DNA from: Saprospira grandis DSM 2844
GTDB lineage: Bacteria > Bacteroidota > Bacteroidia > Chitinophagales > Saprospiraceae
DNA length: 64,000 bases
Reading direction: 5' to 3'
NCBI GenBank assembly: GCA_945888475.1
Contig: CAMDAB010000002.1
Span: 1-64,000, forward strand
The stretch's first letter is position 1. Each line of letters opens with the position of its first letter. Under the pieces are notes generated by a model. The model was given only the letters and a program-made list of their open reading frames with translations. It did no database searches and was not told where the DNA came from. A program made the position numbers and the translations under genes. Below are positions 15,190 to 23,516 of this stretch, one piece after another.

Positions 15190-16611
15190 TTAGACAGAAG
15201 AGGTTTCTGTTTCCCAATTTACTTCAACTCCTTTTTCTTTGATCTGTTCTAAAATTTCAACGGAACCTGCGTTCAGTGTTGGACTGTAAGCAACTATTTT
15301 TTTCAAATGTTTTAAATTCTTGAGCATGATAAGATCGGGTTCAAAATCCAAAACGGTGTAAAAGCTGCGCAATGATGGCATATTTGCAATCAAATTGAGT
15401 TCTTCCTGATTTCGTGGATCGATTGTCAGATCTTTTATTTTTGTCAGATTTCCGATGGACGACTGATTGGGTTTATCTCCATTAACGATAAGTGTTAAAT
15501 CCTCCAGATTTGTCAAAAATTGTAAAACTTCGGCATTTTCGACAGGATTAGATTCAAGCTCTAAGACTTTTAAGTTTTTAAGTTGGGTTAGCGGACTTAA
15601 ATCCTTCAAATCACAGCTGGAGGCTAAAAGTATTTTCATGGAAACAATCATACGGATTTCCTCGGACGAAGGATTTTTATCAAAAAGTTCAAGCATTTTT
15701 TCCTTTCCGTAATGCCTTTCAAAAACACCAAAAGTCATCATGCCTTTGAATTGCTCATGCAAGGTTGGATAATATACCCTGCTTTGCAGAAAATAATTGA
15801 TGTTAAATACTTTTTTCCAAACCGTACTGAGACTATTCCACCATTTTATTAAATCTTCATCCCTAGCATCAGAAGATTCAGTATCATAGATCAGGCAGTT
15901 GCAATGTGCATCTTTATGGTCTTTAAAAGTTTTGCAGTAATAATTGTAATTGAAGGCAGCAGATTCCCAAAAACAGCCCACAACTATGTGATTGAGTAGA
16001 AAAGCAGCATCCTCGGTCACATGAATCCGCAAAATATATTCTGGATTAGCTTCGTCCTCATGTAAATCGTAAACTTCATCCTCGAAACCGTAGGACAAAA
16101 TTTCATGCTCCAGCCAGCATTCCAAACGGTCGAACCAATGTGGGTAGTTTTTAACGCTGAGCACTTCTACCAATCTGATTTTTTCATCAGCTTCCTGGCA
16201 GAATGCATCATACTCCGTTTCAAGAGCAGCATAATATGCTCCATTTTCCATTCCAAGCGAACTCAGCTTTTGGCCCTTGTACACAAATTCTCCCGACGCA
16301 GATATTTGGTCATGTTCTTTTTGGCTGATGGGAATTTGCCTCCAGCGCATTTTTTGAACTAACTCATCGAGCGCAGCTTCATAGTTTTTATCTATCAAAG
16401 CCAGGGATTCTGCTTCGCTAAATGGGTAAAAACTCCAGTTGCTGTTGTAAATGTAGCCCTTTTGGATATTTTCGTAGAGTTCCAGTATTATCTGCAGGGC
16501 AAAATTGGTAGTGCTCTGAATCAAATGCTCATCGGGATGAACAATCTTTGCTTGAACATCTACAAAATCATTGCCTTTTTCTATGATGGTAAAACTATTG
16601 AGTGATGACAT
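15190..16611 (-). CDS. Leucine-rich-repeat hypothetical protein
   Basis: A 473-residue cytoplasmic protein without a signal peptide. The first about 330 residues are an acidic helical region of unknown fold, including FDRLECWLEHEILSYG and FWESAAFNYNYYCKTF. Residues about 345-460 form five or six degenerate leucine-rich repeats (DLSPLTQLKNLKVLELESNPV, LQFLTNLEDLTLIVNG, IGNLTKIKDLTID, IANMPSLRSFYTV, LKNLKHLKKIVAY). LRRs mediate protein binding and the partner is unknown. The ATG at 16611 is preceded by repeat-rich noncoding DNA, so the start is likely right. The lipid kinase gene follows directly. Confidence 0.85.
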   Translation of the reverse strand: MSSLNSFTIIEKGNDFVDVQAKIVHPDEHLIQSTTNFALQIILELYENIQKGYIYNSNWSFYPFSEAESLALIDKNYEAALDELVQKMRWRQIPISQKEHDQISASGEFVYKGQKLSSLGMENGAYYAALETEYDAFCQEADEKIRLVEVLSVKNYPHWFDRLECWLEHEILSYGFEDEVYDLHEDEANPEYILRIHVTEDAAFLLNHIVVGCFWESAAFNYNYYCKTFKDHKDAHCNCLIYDTESSDARDEDLIKWWNSLSTVWKKVFNINYFLQSRVYYPTLHEQFKGMMTFGVFERHYGKEKMLELFDKNPSSEEIRMIVSMKILLASSCDLKDLSPLTQLKNLKVLELESNPVENAEVLQFLTNLEDLTLIVNGDKPNQSSIGNLTKIKDLTIDPRNQEELNLIANMPSLRSFYTVLDFEPDLIMLKNLKHLKKIVAYSPTLNAGSVEILEQIKEKGVEVNWETETSSV

Positions 16612-16946
16612 TGGATTAGTTGGAATTTTTGAAATTAGAATCCCGATAGCTATCGGGAAGAAGGTAGAAATTTTTGTATCAGGTATCAGGTATCAGGAAA
16701 CGAAGTTCCGCGAAGCGCATCAAGAACCGATCTCGTCCCTCATACTTGAGAGCTTTTTAAACGAATTTCCTCGAAGCGCATCAGGAAACTAAGTTTCGCG
16801 AAGCGCATCAAGACTTTGAAAAGGCAGAATTTCGAAAATTAGCTTTTTAAGAAAAGATGTAGAACGTAAAGCATTAAAATCAATGCAATTTTTAAGCTCA
16901 AATCAAATTATTTTCAAATTTTCAAATTATACAATTTTCAAATTTT
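16612..16946. repeat. Repeat-filled spacer with GCGAAGCGCATCAAG units
   Basis: It contains the palindrome CCCGATAGCTATCGGG (16642-16657) and a short TATCAGG tandem. Two 31-bp near-identical copies starting CAGGAAAC and ending CGCGAAGCGCATCAAG lie at 16694-16724 and 16782-16812, and a partial copy lies between them. The last part is AT-rich TCAAATT repeats. No gene is supported. Confidence 0.65.
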
Positions 16947-17972
16947 CTATTTTGCTGTCCAGGTTGTCAAACCCTCTGCGGTAAAATCAAAAGGATAAAA
17001 GAGTCCGCCGAATGGTTCTAAAGCTTTAATTACAGTATAACGCGCTGTTCCCGGCGCATAAATCATCATAAAACCGCCACCGCCTGCACCCGATATTTTT
17101 CCACCCGATGCGCCGGCTTTTTTTGCTACTTCGTAGAGTTCATCAATAATCGGATTTGAGATGCCACCAGCAGTTTGTTTTTTATGTTGCCAACCGAAAT
17201 CGAGAATATCACCTATTTTGTGCAGTTTGCCCATCAGTAGGGCCTCTTTCATCATCATAGCCTGTTCTTTGAGTCGGTGCGCTGCTTCGAGGGCATTTTC
17301 ACTTTTATTGCTGAAATTTTCAGCCTGTTTTTCAATTATCTGCCCCGATAAGCGGCTTGTTCCGGTGTAATAAATCAGGATGTTATTTTCCAGCTCATTC
17401 AGATAATCTGACTTAATACGTAGCGGATTTACGATAACTTTATCGTTGGCTTCGAATTCCATAAAGTTAAAACCACCAAAGGTTGCTGCATACTGATCCT
17501 GTTTACCGCCGGCCATTTTCAGATCCAGACGTTCTATTTCATAGGCCAGATGTGCAATATCATATTCGCCCAATGGAAGATTGAGCCATTCGGAAAAAGC
17601 GCCCAGAATAGCAACGGTAATGGTGGAAGAGGAACCAAGTCCAGAACCTTTTGGAACATCCACAAAAGTAGTGAGTCGAAAGGAAAGCGGCTTGTGCACA
17701 AAATCTTTTACGATGCGGTTATAAACACCTTTCAGAATTTCGAGATGCCCGTCGAGTTCAAGCTCAGCAGCACTATCGAGCTCCTGAATTTCTCCCATAT
17801 CTACTGAATTCAGAATGATTTTACCATTGTTGAGCGGCTCGATACTGACACGGGCATAGAGGTTGACTGTTGCATTCAGTACTTTTCCCCCGTACAAGTC
17901 AGAATAGGGGCTTACATCGGTGCCGCCACCAGCAAGGCCAATTCTGAGGGGTGCTTTAGATCTGATTATCAT
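16947..17972 (-). CDS. GHMP kinase, D-glycero-D-manno-heptose-7-phosphate kinase type
   Basis: A 341-residue cytoplasmic sugar kinase. It opens IIRSKAPLRIGLAGGGTDVSPYSDLYGG, exactly the form seen in HddA-type heptose kinases, and has the GHMP phosphate loop PKGSGLGSSSTITVAILGAF. GGKQDQYAATFGGFNFMEF follows, and the C-terminal GASGGKISGAGGGGFMMIYAP segment is the third GHMP motif. The product would enter GDP-heptose synthesis for surface polysaccharide or S-layer glycans. No hddC/gmhB partner is adjacent, so a fucose- or other sugar-kinase role cannot be excluded. The divergent neighbour is a methyltransferase. Confidence 0.92.
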   Translation of the reverse strand: MIIRSKAPLRIGLAGGGTDVSPYSDLYGGKVLNATVNLYARVSIEPLNNGKIILNSVDMGEIQELDSAAELELDGHLEILKGVYNRIVKDFVHKPLSFRLTTFVDVPKGSGLGSSSTITVAILGAFSEWLNLPLGEYDIAHLAYEIERLDLKMAGGKQDQYAATFGGFNFMEFEANDKVIVNPLRIKSDYLNELENNILIYYTGTSRLSGQIIEKQAENFSNKSENALEAAHRLKEQAMMMKEALLMGKLHKIGDILDFGWQHKKQTAGGISNPIIDELYEVAKKAGASGGKISGAGGGGFMMIYAPGTARYTVIKALEPFGGLFYPFDFTAEGLTTWTAK

Positions 17973-18110
17973 TTAAAATTTTGGTCAAAAAGTTGTTATT
18001 CTAATCTTAGAAAGTCGAAATTTAATCGAATTTAGGGATTTTTTATATTTTTGAAGCTTTATTGAGTGGGAACTTATCAAATCCCCTACTTTTCTTACAA
18101 TTTACAGCTT

Positions 18111-18830
18111 ATGAAACTCCTGTTTTTCCGCCGCCGATTCAAGGCACTTTTTATGCAATTCCGCCTGCATTATATTGTCGGACCATTCGAAAAAATAAAT
18201 CTGACACTGAGCTATTTGTCAAAATTATCGAGATGGCGTCAGAAACAGGGGAAATTGGGTTACAATGACTTTCCCGCCTCATCGGTAAAACCCGAAAGAA
18301 GATACGGTTTGTATAAACATGTACAGGAAAATCATATTCAGGATTCTGAAATTGTTTACCTCGAATTTGGGGTAGCAGGAGCTGATTCCTTCCGTTGGTG
18401 GCTTGCCAATCATCAAAATTCAAACTCAAAATTTTACGGCTTTGATACCTTTACGGGCCTGCCCGAGGATTGGGGACCTTTCAAAAAAGGTACCTTCGCT
18501 CAAAGCGAAATTCCAAAAATTGATGACAGCAGAGCCGAGTTTGTACAAGGCCTTTTTCAGCAGACGCTTTTGCCTTTTATGGAGCAGCAGGAGCTGAGAG
18601 ACAAAAAATTAGTCATTCACCTCGATGCCGATTTGTACTCCGCCACACTTTTTGTGCTTACTCAGCTCTATTCAAAGTTAAAACCTGGCGATATCATCTT
18701 TTTCGATGAGTTCAATGTTCCGCTTTCAGAATACAAAGCCTGGGAGGATTTTGTATCGGCTTTTTATGTTGATTACGAAGTGCTTGGCGCAGTAAATAAC
18801 TATTTCCAGTTGGCATTAAAATTAAAATAA
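18111..18830 (+). CDS. TylF/MycF-type class I SAM-dependent methyltransferase
   Basis: A 239-residue protein from the ATG at 18111; an in-frame GTG at 18066 would add 15 residues. The sequence has VYLEFGVAGADSFRWWLA (the SAM-binding strand and loop), FYGFDTFTGLPEDWGPFKKGTF and LVIHLDADLYSATLFVLTQLYSKLKPGDIIFFDEF. This combination marks the macrocin-O-methyltransferase/TylF-like group. The family methylates sugar hydroxyls using metal and SAM. Its position beside a heptose-type sugar kinase suggests surface glycan modification. The N-terminal about 45 residues are basic and could contact membrane or glycolipid. Confidence 0.85.
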   Translation: MKLLFFRRRFKALFMQFRLHYIVGPFEKINLTLSYLSKLSRWRQKQGKLGYNDFPASSVKPERRYGLYKHVQENHIQDSEIVYLEFGVAGADSFRWWLANHQNSNSKFYGFDTFTGLPEDWGPFKKGTFAQSEIPKIDDSRAEFVQGLFQQTLLPFMEQQELRDKKLVIHLDADLYSATLFVLTQLYSKLKPGDIIFFDEFNVPLSEYKAWEDFVSAFYVDYEVLGAVNNYFQLALKLK

Positions 18831-18927
18831 ATTAAGCCGGTGGAGCTACTTCCTTAGATTCATTGAACCATGACTTTTTACCATTAAAAGACAATACTGC
18901 CAATTCTAGTTTTTAGGAAAACTCCTA

Positions 18928-19455
18928 TCAATCTACTAACTGTGCTCTGCTAAAGGTTAATTTACCGCCATGAACGGTCCAGCCCTTGGTCATTTTGAAG
19001 TATTTCTTTTTGGTAATTAAGTGAATACCTGTGCCGATAAGCGCTGCACCACCTACGACAATCGAAGGGCCTACAATATTATTTAAACTGATGATTGCTG
19101 CACCAAAAGGAGCCAGTGCAGTTCCCATTCCAAGCATTATTCCGCCAGTTATTTCACGCGAGGTTCTAACTCTGCCAGCAATCATACTGCAATCTTTGAG
19201 TTTTATTTCGGCGCCTTCAACAAAAATTGAAGTTCCTGTCACTTTTTGCAGCGTGCCTTTGTAAACCATTTTTGGATTGGAGTAAAGCCTGTATTTCAAA
19301 TGTCCGCCACTCCGGATAAATTTGGTTTGCTCTTTTTCCACATGTTCAAAAACCAGTACTTCGTAAGTTTTGGTATCGTCGATGAGTGGTTGCGCAACTG
19401 ATATTATTGCAAAAAATAAAAAGACAAGGACTATAATATTTTGAAGGGTTTTCAT
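18928..19455 (-). CDS. Exported hypothetical protein with glycine-rich membrane hairpin
   Basis: A 175-residue protein with a clear signal peptide (NIIVLVFLFFAIISVAQ). A strand-rich domain of about 75 residues resembles short periplasmic beta domains (TYEVLVFEHVEKEQTKFIRSGGHLKYRL ... YKGTLQKVTGTSIFVEGAEIKLKD). A Gly/Ala-rich hydrophobic hairpin follows (EITGGIMLGMGTALAPFGAAIISLNNIVGPSIVVGGAALIGTGIHLI), and the end is basic. No catalytic motif is seen and I do not recognise the family. It has its own good promoter upstream and is monocistronic. Confidence 0.78.
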   Translation of the reverse strand: MKTLQNIIVLVFLFFAIISVAQPLIDDTKTYEVLVFEHVEKEQTKFIRSGGHLKYRLYSNPKMVYKGTLQKVTGTSIFVEGAEIKLKDCSMIAGRVRTSREITGGIMLGMGTALAPFGAAIISLNNIVGPSIVVGGAALIGTGIHLITKKKYFKMTKGWTVHGGKLTFSRAQLVD

Positions 19456-19496
19456 TCGTCAGGTTTTAAGGATTTAATATGATAATGCTTTGAGTG

Positions 19497-19527
19497 CAAA
19501 TATAGTGCAAATGAATCGATAAATCAA
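19497..19527 (-). promoter_or_regulatory. Promoter for the exported 175-residue protein
   Basis: On the minus strand, TTG (plus 19525-19527) and TATATTTG (plus 19497-19504) are 20 bp apart, a close match to the Bacteroidota consensus. The start codon lies about 42 bp downstream. Confidence 0.6.
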
Positions 19528-19550
19528 GGCGCACAAAGCTATAGCGCAAC

Positions 19551-19579
19551 AAAAAAAGAGGCAAAATGCCTCTTTTTTT
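19551..19579 (-). terminator. Terminator after truncated tube-like gene
   Basis: A 13-bp perfect stem, AAAAAAAGAGGCA with TGCCTCTTTTTTT, has a 3-base loop. It ends minus-strand transcription coming from 20124. Confidence 0.85.
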
Positions 19580-19647
19580 ATCTTGAATATTTTGCAAGTA
19601 TGGAAAATATTACATTGCCTGTTCCTATTTCAGTCCCTTTTGAATTT

Positions 19648-19812
19648 TTAAAATGATCCGCGGAACTTTGTGCTGAATATTAAAAAAGACGCTAAGATTT
19701 CCGAAGGGTTCACCTGCAGTTCAATCTCATCTGTACTACCTTTAGGATCCGAAAATAGTGGATCTTTATAGGCTATAATCTTTACCCTTGTTACTAAAGT
19801 ATCTCCTGACAT
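19648..19812 (-). pseudogene. Truncated CIS tube-like protein (N-terminal 54 residues)
   Basis: This short ORF (54 codons plus stop) begins with ATG 6 bp downstream of the small exported-protein gene. It encodes SGDTLVTRVKIIAYKDPL followed by ... STDEIELQVNPSEIL. That layout matches the N-terminus of the intact CIS tube-type protein at 28630 (TIEGFNTIDC ... GKIELQVNPEKLSF) and the family pattern of a 'K..I..Y.dp..s.......FNPe' strand pair. It then runs into TAA, and another frame stays open about 25 more codons before the terminator. It looks like the stub of a duplicated gene. Alternatively it is a genuine mini-protein; the family resemblance is by eye. Confidence 0.6.
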
Positions 19813-19818
19813 AGTTTT

Positions 19819-20124
19819 TTAGTATAAAGGCGAAGATGGAATTTGATAATCAGTAGACTTCATGCTTTTATTGCTCGGTAGATAACCATATAATTTGGAT
19901 TTTCCAGTTTCAGTATCCCATACTAGCACATGATAAATTGCAGTTCCATTCATCAAAAAACCGCTTTCGCTCATCATAATTTTCCCAGTGCTATTCACCG
20001 TATTCGGACTATCCGCCTTGGCGCTATTGTTGCTAATGGAGGCGATACCAAAGCTGGCGATACCAATACCAATAAGCAGAAACATAATTCCTTTGCAGAG
20101 ATCAACAAATTTTAGATTTTTCAT
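19819..20124 (-). CDS. Small exported protein, paralogue of the protein at 28280
   Basis: A 101-residue protein with a hydrophobic N-terminal segment (IMFLLIGIGIASFGIASIS) ending near the cleavable-looking SAKA-DS. The mature part contains NSTGKIMM, YHVLVWDTETGKSKLYGY and the C-terminal IPSSPLY. The protein encoded at 28280-28615 has the same blocks (ENSTGKIMM, YQIIVWDTESGKSKLY, LPSSPIY). The VWDT.(T/S)GKSKLY block resembles a short beta-hairpin repeat. The function is unknown. In both places the gene is followed directly by a CIS tube-like gene (truncated here), so the two genes form a duplicated unit. Confidence 0.8.
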   Translation of the reverse strand: MKNLKFVDLCKGIMFLLIGIGIASFGIASISNNSAKADSPNTVNSTGKIMMSESGFLMNGTAIYHVLVWDTETGKSKLYGYLPSNKSMKSTDYQIPSSPLY

Positions 20125-20288
20125 AATTTGATTTTTTTTGATTTTATAAATAGAGCTAAAATAAATACTAATTTATCAAAACAGCAATTTTTTGACAATT
20201 TTAACGCCAACTATCCATATTATATACACTAATTATAAAAAATATTTTTCAAGGCCCAAAAAGTTGAATTCAGGTATAGGCTACTTTT

Positions 20289-20852
20289 TTAAACTGTCTG
20301 CAATGAACTTTGTAAAAGGGTGGCCTGCTGATAAATCAATTTTGAGTCAGTTGCCAGAATACCCAAATCCTTTGCGTGTCGGTAATTGTGAATAGAACTG
20401 TAAAACCATTCAGCTGCATGACTTTTGAACTGATGCTTCACCGGATTATCGTGGATATAATGCAGGGCTTTGTACAGATAATCTTCGCTATCGATAAAGG
20501 AACGGCGTACCTGATTGACAAATAGAGCACCTCTTCGCTTATACTTTTTATTAAAAGCCTTGCTGTAGGAATTGAGCATATTGCTCCAGTGCTGCATTAC
20601 AAATTTATGGCTGTCGTAAGAATAATCTTCCGGAATTTTCAAATCAGCTAAACTTTTGATTTTTATCAGAAAATGAAAATGATTGGGCATGAGGCAGTAG
20701 GCATAGGTATCGGCCACCCGGCTGATGTATTTTTCGAACTGCCTTAGGAAATAGTTGTAGTTATCATTTTCCAGAAAAATATTTTCGAAGCCATTGGCAT
20801 GACTAAAAATGTGGTAATACCCTTCGGGTACAAATGGGGCAAGATACTTCAT
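20289..20852 (-). CDS. REP-associated tyrosine transposase (RAYT, IS200/Y1-like)
   Basis: A 187-residue HUH single-strand nuclease of the Y1 transposase family. The HUH motif is PNHFHFLIKI (His58, His60) and the likely catalytic Tyr is in NSYSKAFNKKY (Tyr96). GYYHIFSHANGFENIF at the start and LYKALHYIHDNPVKHQ near the end are family-typical. RAYTs act on palindromic REP elements rather than classical IS ends. A 38-bp perfect palindrome within a fold-back lies 136 bp upstream of the start, the expected arrangement for a RAYT and its target. The gene appears intact. Confidence 0.92.
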   Translation of the reverse strand: MKYLAPFVPEGYYHIFSHANGFENIFLENDNYNYFLRQFEKYISRVADTYAYCLMPNHFHFLIKIKSLADLKIPEDYSYDSHKFVMQHWSNMLNSYSKAFNKKYKRRGALFVNQVRRSFIDSEDYLYKALHYIHDNPVKHQFKSHAAEWFYSSIHNYRHAKDLGILATDSKLIYQQATLLQSSLQTV

Positions 20853-20987
20853 CTTTTAGGGGATTTTTTGTTTGAAATAATTTGTTTCTCTGCAAATATC
20901 CGCCCTTTATTTTAGAATTGCCACTTTTTTTTCGAGTTGGGAAATATTTTTTTTCGGCGAAGCATCGATGAACAAGCTGGCGTTTAT

Positions 20988-21095
20988 CCCCCACCCCCTC
21001 GGCTACAGCCTGCGGCGGGTAGCTCCAGACCTAACAGGTTTTATAAAACCTGTTAGGTCTGGGCTGCGCGCAAAGCGCGCAACGGGGGTGGGGGG
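20988..21095. repeat. Fold-back/REP-like element with perfect 38-bp palindrome
   Basis: The outer arms are CCCCCACCCCC (20988-20998) and GGGGGTGGGGG (21084-21094). Inside, CCAGACCTAACAGGTTTTA (21025-21043) is followed directly by its exact reverse complement (21044-21062), giving a 38-bp perfect palindrome. A GCGCGC-AAA-GCGCGC hairpin sits between the palindrome and the right arm. The element ends 6 bp from the stop of the 743-residue gene and may also terminate its transcription. The adjacent RAYT suggests it is the mobilised target. Confidence 0.8.
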
Positions 21096-21101
21096 CTTCA
21101 G

Positions 21102-23333
21102 CTATCCCTTAGCTCCGCCCAGCTTGCTGTTACCCAACTTATTTCCTTTTTTAAATTTTTCCTCAAGCCCCAGTTGCTCATCGAGCTGATCTATCATGCT
21201 GATTCCCATCTCCAAATCCAATTCCTTAAACACTATCGTTTCGGGCTTGTCGCCATTCATTCCGGGAATTGGCATTTTCAGCTTGCCAGGGCCCAACTCA
21301 ACAAAATACTCCCTGTTGTAAATCTCCAAACTCGAGCTTTTAATATCCATATCACCCAATCCCGCAGATATATCTCCTTCAAATCGGATGCTATCTTCGG
21401 CATCATTAAGATTGAGTTTGCCTCCTCCCTTCACACTAGAGTTGGCACCTTTTTCTTTGTACTTGCCTACTAAATTTAATCGGCCCATAGCTGCCAGAAT
21501 ATAGGTTCTGAATTGCGCAAAAGCATTGGCCGGAGCCTTAAAACCCATCGCTTCTCCAGTAGAATCCATCAGTTCTTTGGCATTTTCATCAATTCCTTCA
21601 TTTAGAATTTTTACATCGGCTTCACGATCAAAAACTTCAAATTCTTTATCATTTATATCCGATTTATTCCCCTCCATCGATTGTGAAAGCCTATCGAGCA
21701 TATCCTGATCCTCAGCGGATTCTTTCAGCGCATCGAGATTGGAATTTTCATTTTTGGCATCATTTATTTCCAACCTCAAGCTACTTATATAATTATTTAA
21801 TTTTGTCAGCTCAATTTCCTGTTCATGGGTCTCTGCTCTCAACTGCTGCGATTGTTCTATAAACTCTTCCTGCTGTTGTAATAAATCAATATCCACAATA
21901 TCGGCATCTTCTATGCTACCTTCTTCGATCATTTCATGTAACTCATCAAGAAAGTTACTAATTCCCTGAGAAATGGTACTAGTTCCACCTCTTTTGTCCA
22001 AAATCTCTTTGAGTTCAATCGGGTGTGCTGTTTCAAAGCCTTTTTTATAGTTTTCGATAATTTCAGCCCAGCTGTTTCCGATTTTTTCATCAAAAAATGA
22101 GGCTGTGCTATTAGGCATTTCTACAGTTAATGCTCTAAGTTCTTTAGTAATATTACCCATTTGAGCTTTTAGAAAGTCGCCCATAGGTTTATTGTCCGCT
22201 GTTTCTGAAGTTGATTCTATGAAACTACTGAGAATATTTTTGTAATTATTTTTTCTTTCTTTGTGTTCCCTAAGCTGTTCAGTTTTCGATTTGTCCGGAT
22301 TTATTTTCGAAAATTCTTTGTATTCCGCTTCAATAGCCTCAAGTAGCCTTTTTCGGACAAAATTAGGCAGCAACTGCAAACTCATTTTCATTTCATCCGC
22401 TGTTGGCATATTACCTTTTCGGTTCATATCATCCAACATTTTACCAGCATCGGAATAACCTTTTACATAATCCGGCTTGGATTTATTGCGGATGGCTTCC
22501 AGCATAGCATTGTAAAAATCGTCGGCCAAACTTGGCTTTGCAGTAGCTTTCTCATTTGCGGCTGTACGCATACCCGACTCCAGCGCAGTACTGTAACCTT
22601 CATTAAAAGCTTCGGGAAGTTCCCTGAACATTTTTCGTCCCTCTTTTTTCAGCTCTTTGAATGTTTCTCTGTCGTCCTCCAAGGGATTTCCGATAGCTTC
22701 ATAAGCAGTCTCAGCAATTTCTTTTAGCTTTTCTATTTTATCCTTCGATACAATTGCTGCATCATCAACTACTTTCAAAGCATCGCCCTTCATGCTGTTC
22801 AATGCAGCATATCTTTTCTTTTGCTGATTAACATTTTCACCTTTCTTTTTTGCACTTTCGACAGATGAGCTCATAAAGACCTTAACTATTTTCTCGAACT
22901 GAGCCCAAACCTCTTTGGCCATTTCGGGCGCCCCATTTTGAGAAATTTCCGATTTTAAGGATATCATAGCAGCGCTATCAAGTTCCTTACCTTTGTCTTT
23001 ACCTTTGTTCCATGCAATTTTGTAAGTATCGGTGTAGGCATTGCCCATGCTTTTGCGCATGGCCTCGAGCTTAGCGCTCATTGCGAGATTTCTCGATAGA
23101 TTTTGGCCATTTTCAATTTCATTGAAACGATTAACTATTACTGCCGATCTTCCATCAATATAGCCCATCTGGAAATTTACATCAAACTCGACATTGCCTT
23201 TAAAGCCTGACTTGTTATCCTTATCTTCTTTCAACATACTAACTTTGACTTTGGCAAGCATTTCGGCCTCTTTGAGGATAAAATCGCTTTTGCTCTTGTA
23301 ATATTCAATGATTCTTTGTTTGCCTTTTTCCAT
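21102..23333 (-). CDS. Large helical protein of the GY-repeat operon (743 residues)
   Basis: A 743-residue, charged, mostly alpha-helical cytoplasmic protein with no recognised family. The first half has scattered Gly/Tyr segments like those of the 1285-residue neighbour: QMGYIDGRSA, AFNEGYSTALESG, PDYVKGYSDAGKML, ENYKKGFETA. A coiled-coil stretch (about 510-600: QQQEEFIEQSQQLRAETHEQEIELTKLNNYISSLRLEI) follows. The C-terminal about 110 residues are beta-like (ANSSVKGGGKLNLNDAEDSIRFEGDISAGLG ... ELDLEMGISMID). It is the last gene of a minus-strand operon below the 210- and 1285-residue genes. The frame upstream of this ATG looks coding as far as 23450 but has two in-frame stops, so the 5' end may be decayed. 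The function is unknown. Confidence 0.78.
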   Translation of the reverse strand: MEKGKQRIIEYYKSKSDFILKEAEMLAKVKVSMLKEDKDNKSGFKGNVEFDVNFQMGYIDGRSAVIVNRFNEIENGQNLSRNLAMSAKLEAMRKSMGNAYTDTYKIAWNKGKDKGKELDSAAMISLKSEISQNGAPEMAKEVWAQFEKIVKVFMSSSVESAKKKGENVNQQKKRYAALNSMKGDALKVVDDAAIVSKDKIEKLKEIAETAYEAIGNPLEDDRETFKELKKEGRKMFRELPEAFNEGYSTALESGMRTAANEKATAKPSLADDFYNAMLEAIRNKSKPDYVKGYSDAGKMLDDMNRKGNMPTADEMKMSLQLLPNFVRKRLLEAIEAEYKEFSKINPDKSKTEQLREHKERKNNYKNILSSFIESTSETADNKPMGDFLKAQMGNITKELRALTVEMPNSTASFFDEKIGNSWAEIIENYKKGFETAHPIELKEILDKRGGTSTISQGISNFLDELHEMIEEGSIEDADIVDIDLLQQQEEFIEQSQQLRAETHEQEIELTKLNNYISSLRLEINDAKNENSNLDALKESAEDQDMLDRLSQSMEGNKSDINDKEFEVFDREADVKILNEGIDENAKELMDSTGEAMGFKAPANAFAQFRTYILAAMGRLNLVGKYKEKGANSSVKGGGKLNLNDAEDSIRFEGDISAGLGDMDIKSSSLEIYNREYFVELGPGKLKMPIPGMNGDKPETIVFKELDLEMGISMIDQLDEQLGLEEKFKKGNKLGNSKLGGAKG

Positions 23334-23516
23334 GAATGCCTGATATTTAGCATCAACGGCTTAAAGATTTTTCAATGTAGCCTTATAAGCTTTAGTTTCT
23401 GTTTCTCCTTCTCATTTGAGCCTTACAGTGCTGTTAACCTTCAATGCCATCACAGATATAAGGAACATGAAAACTGAATACTTTTCATACTAAACATTTT
23501 TTCTATTGTTAAAAAG

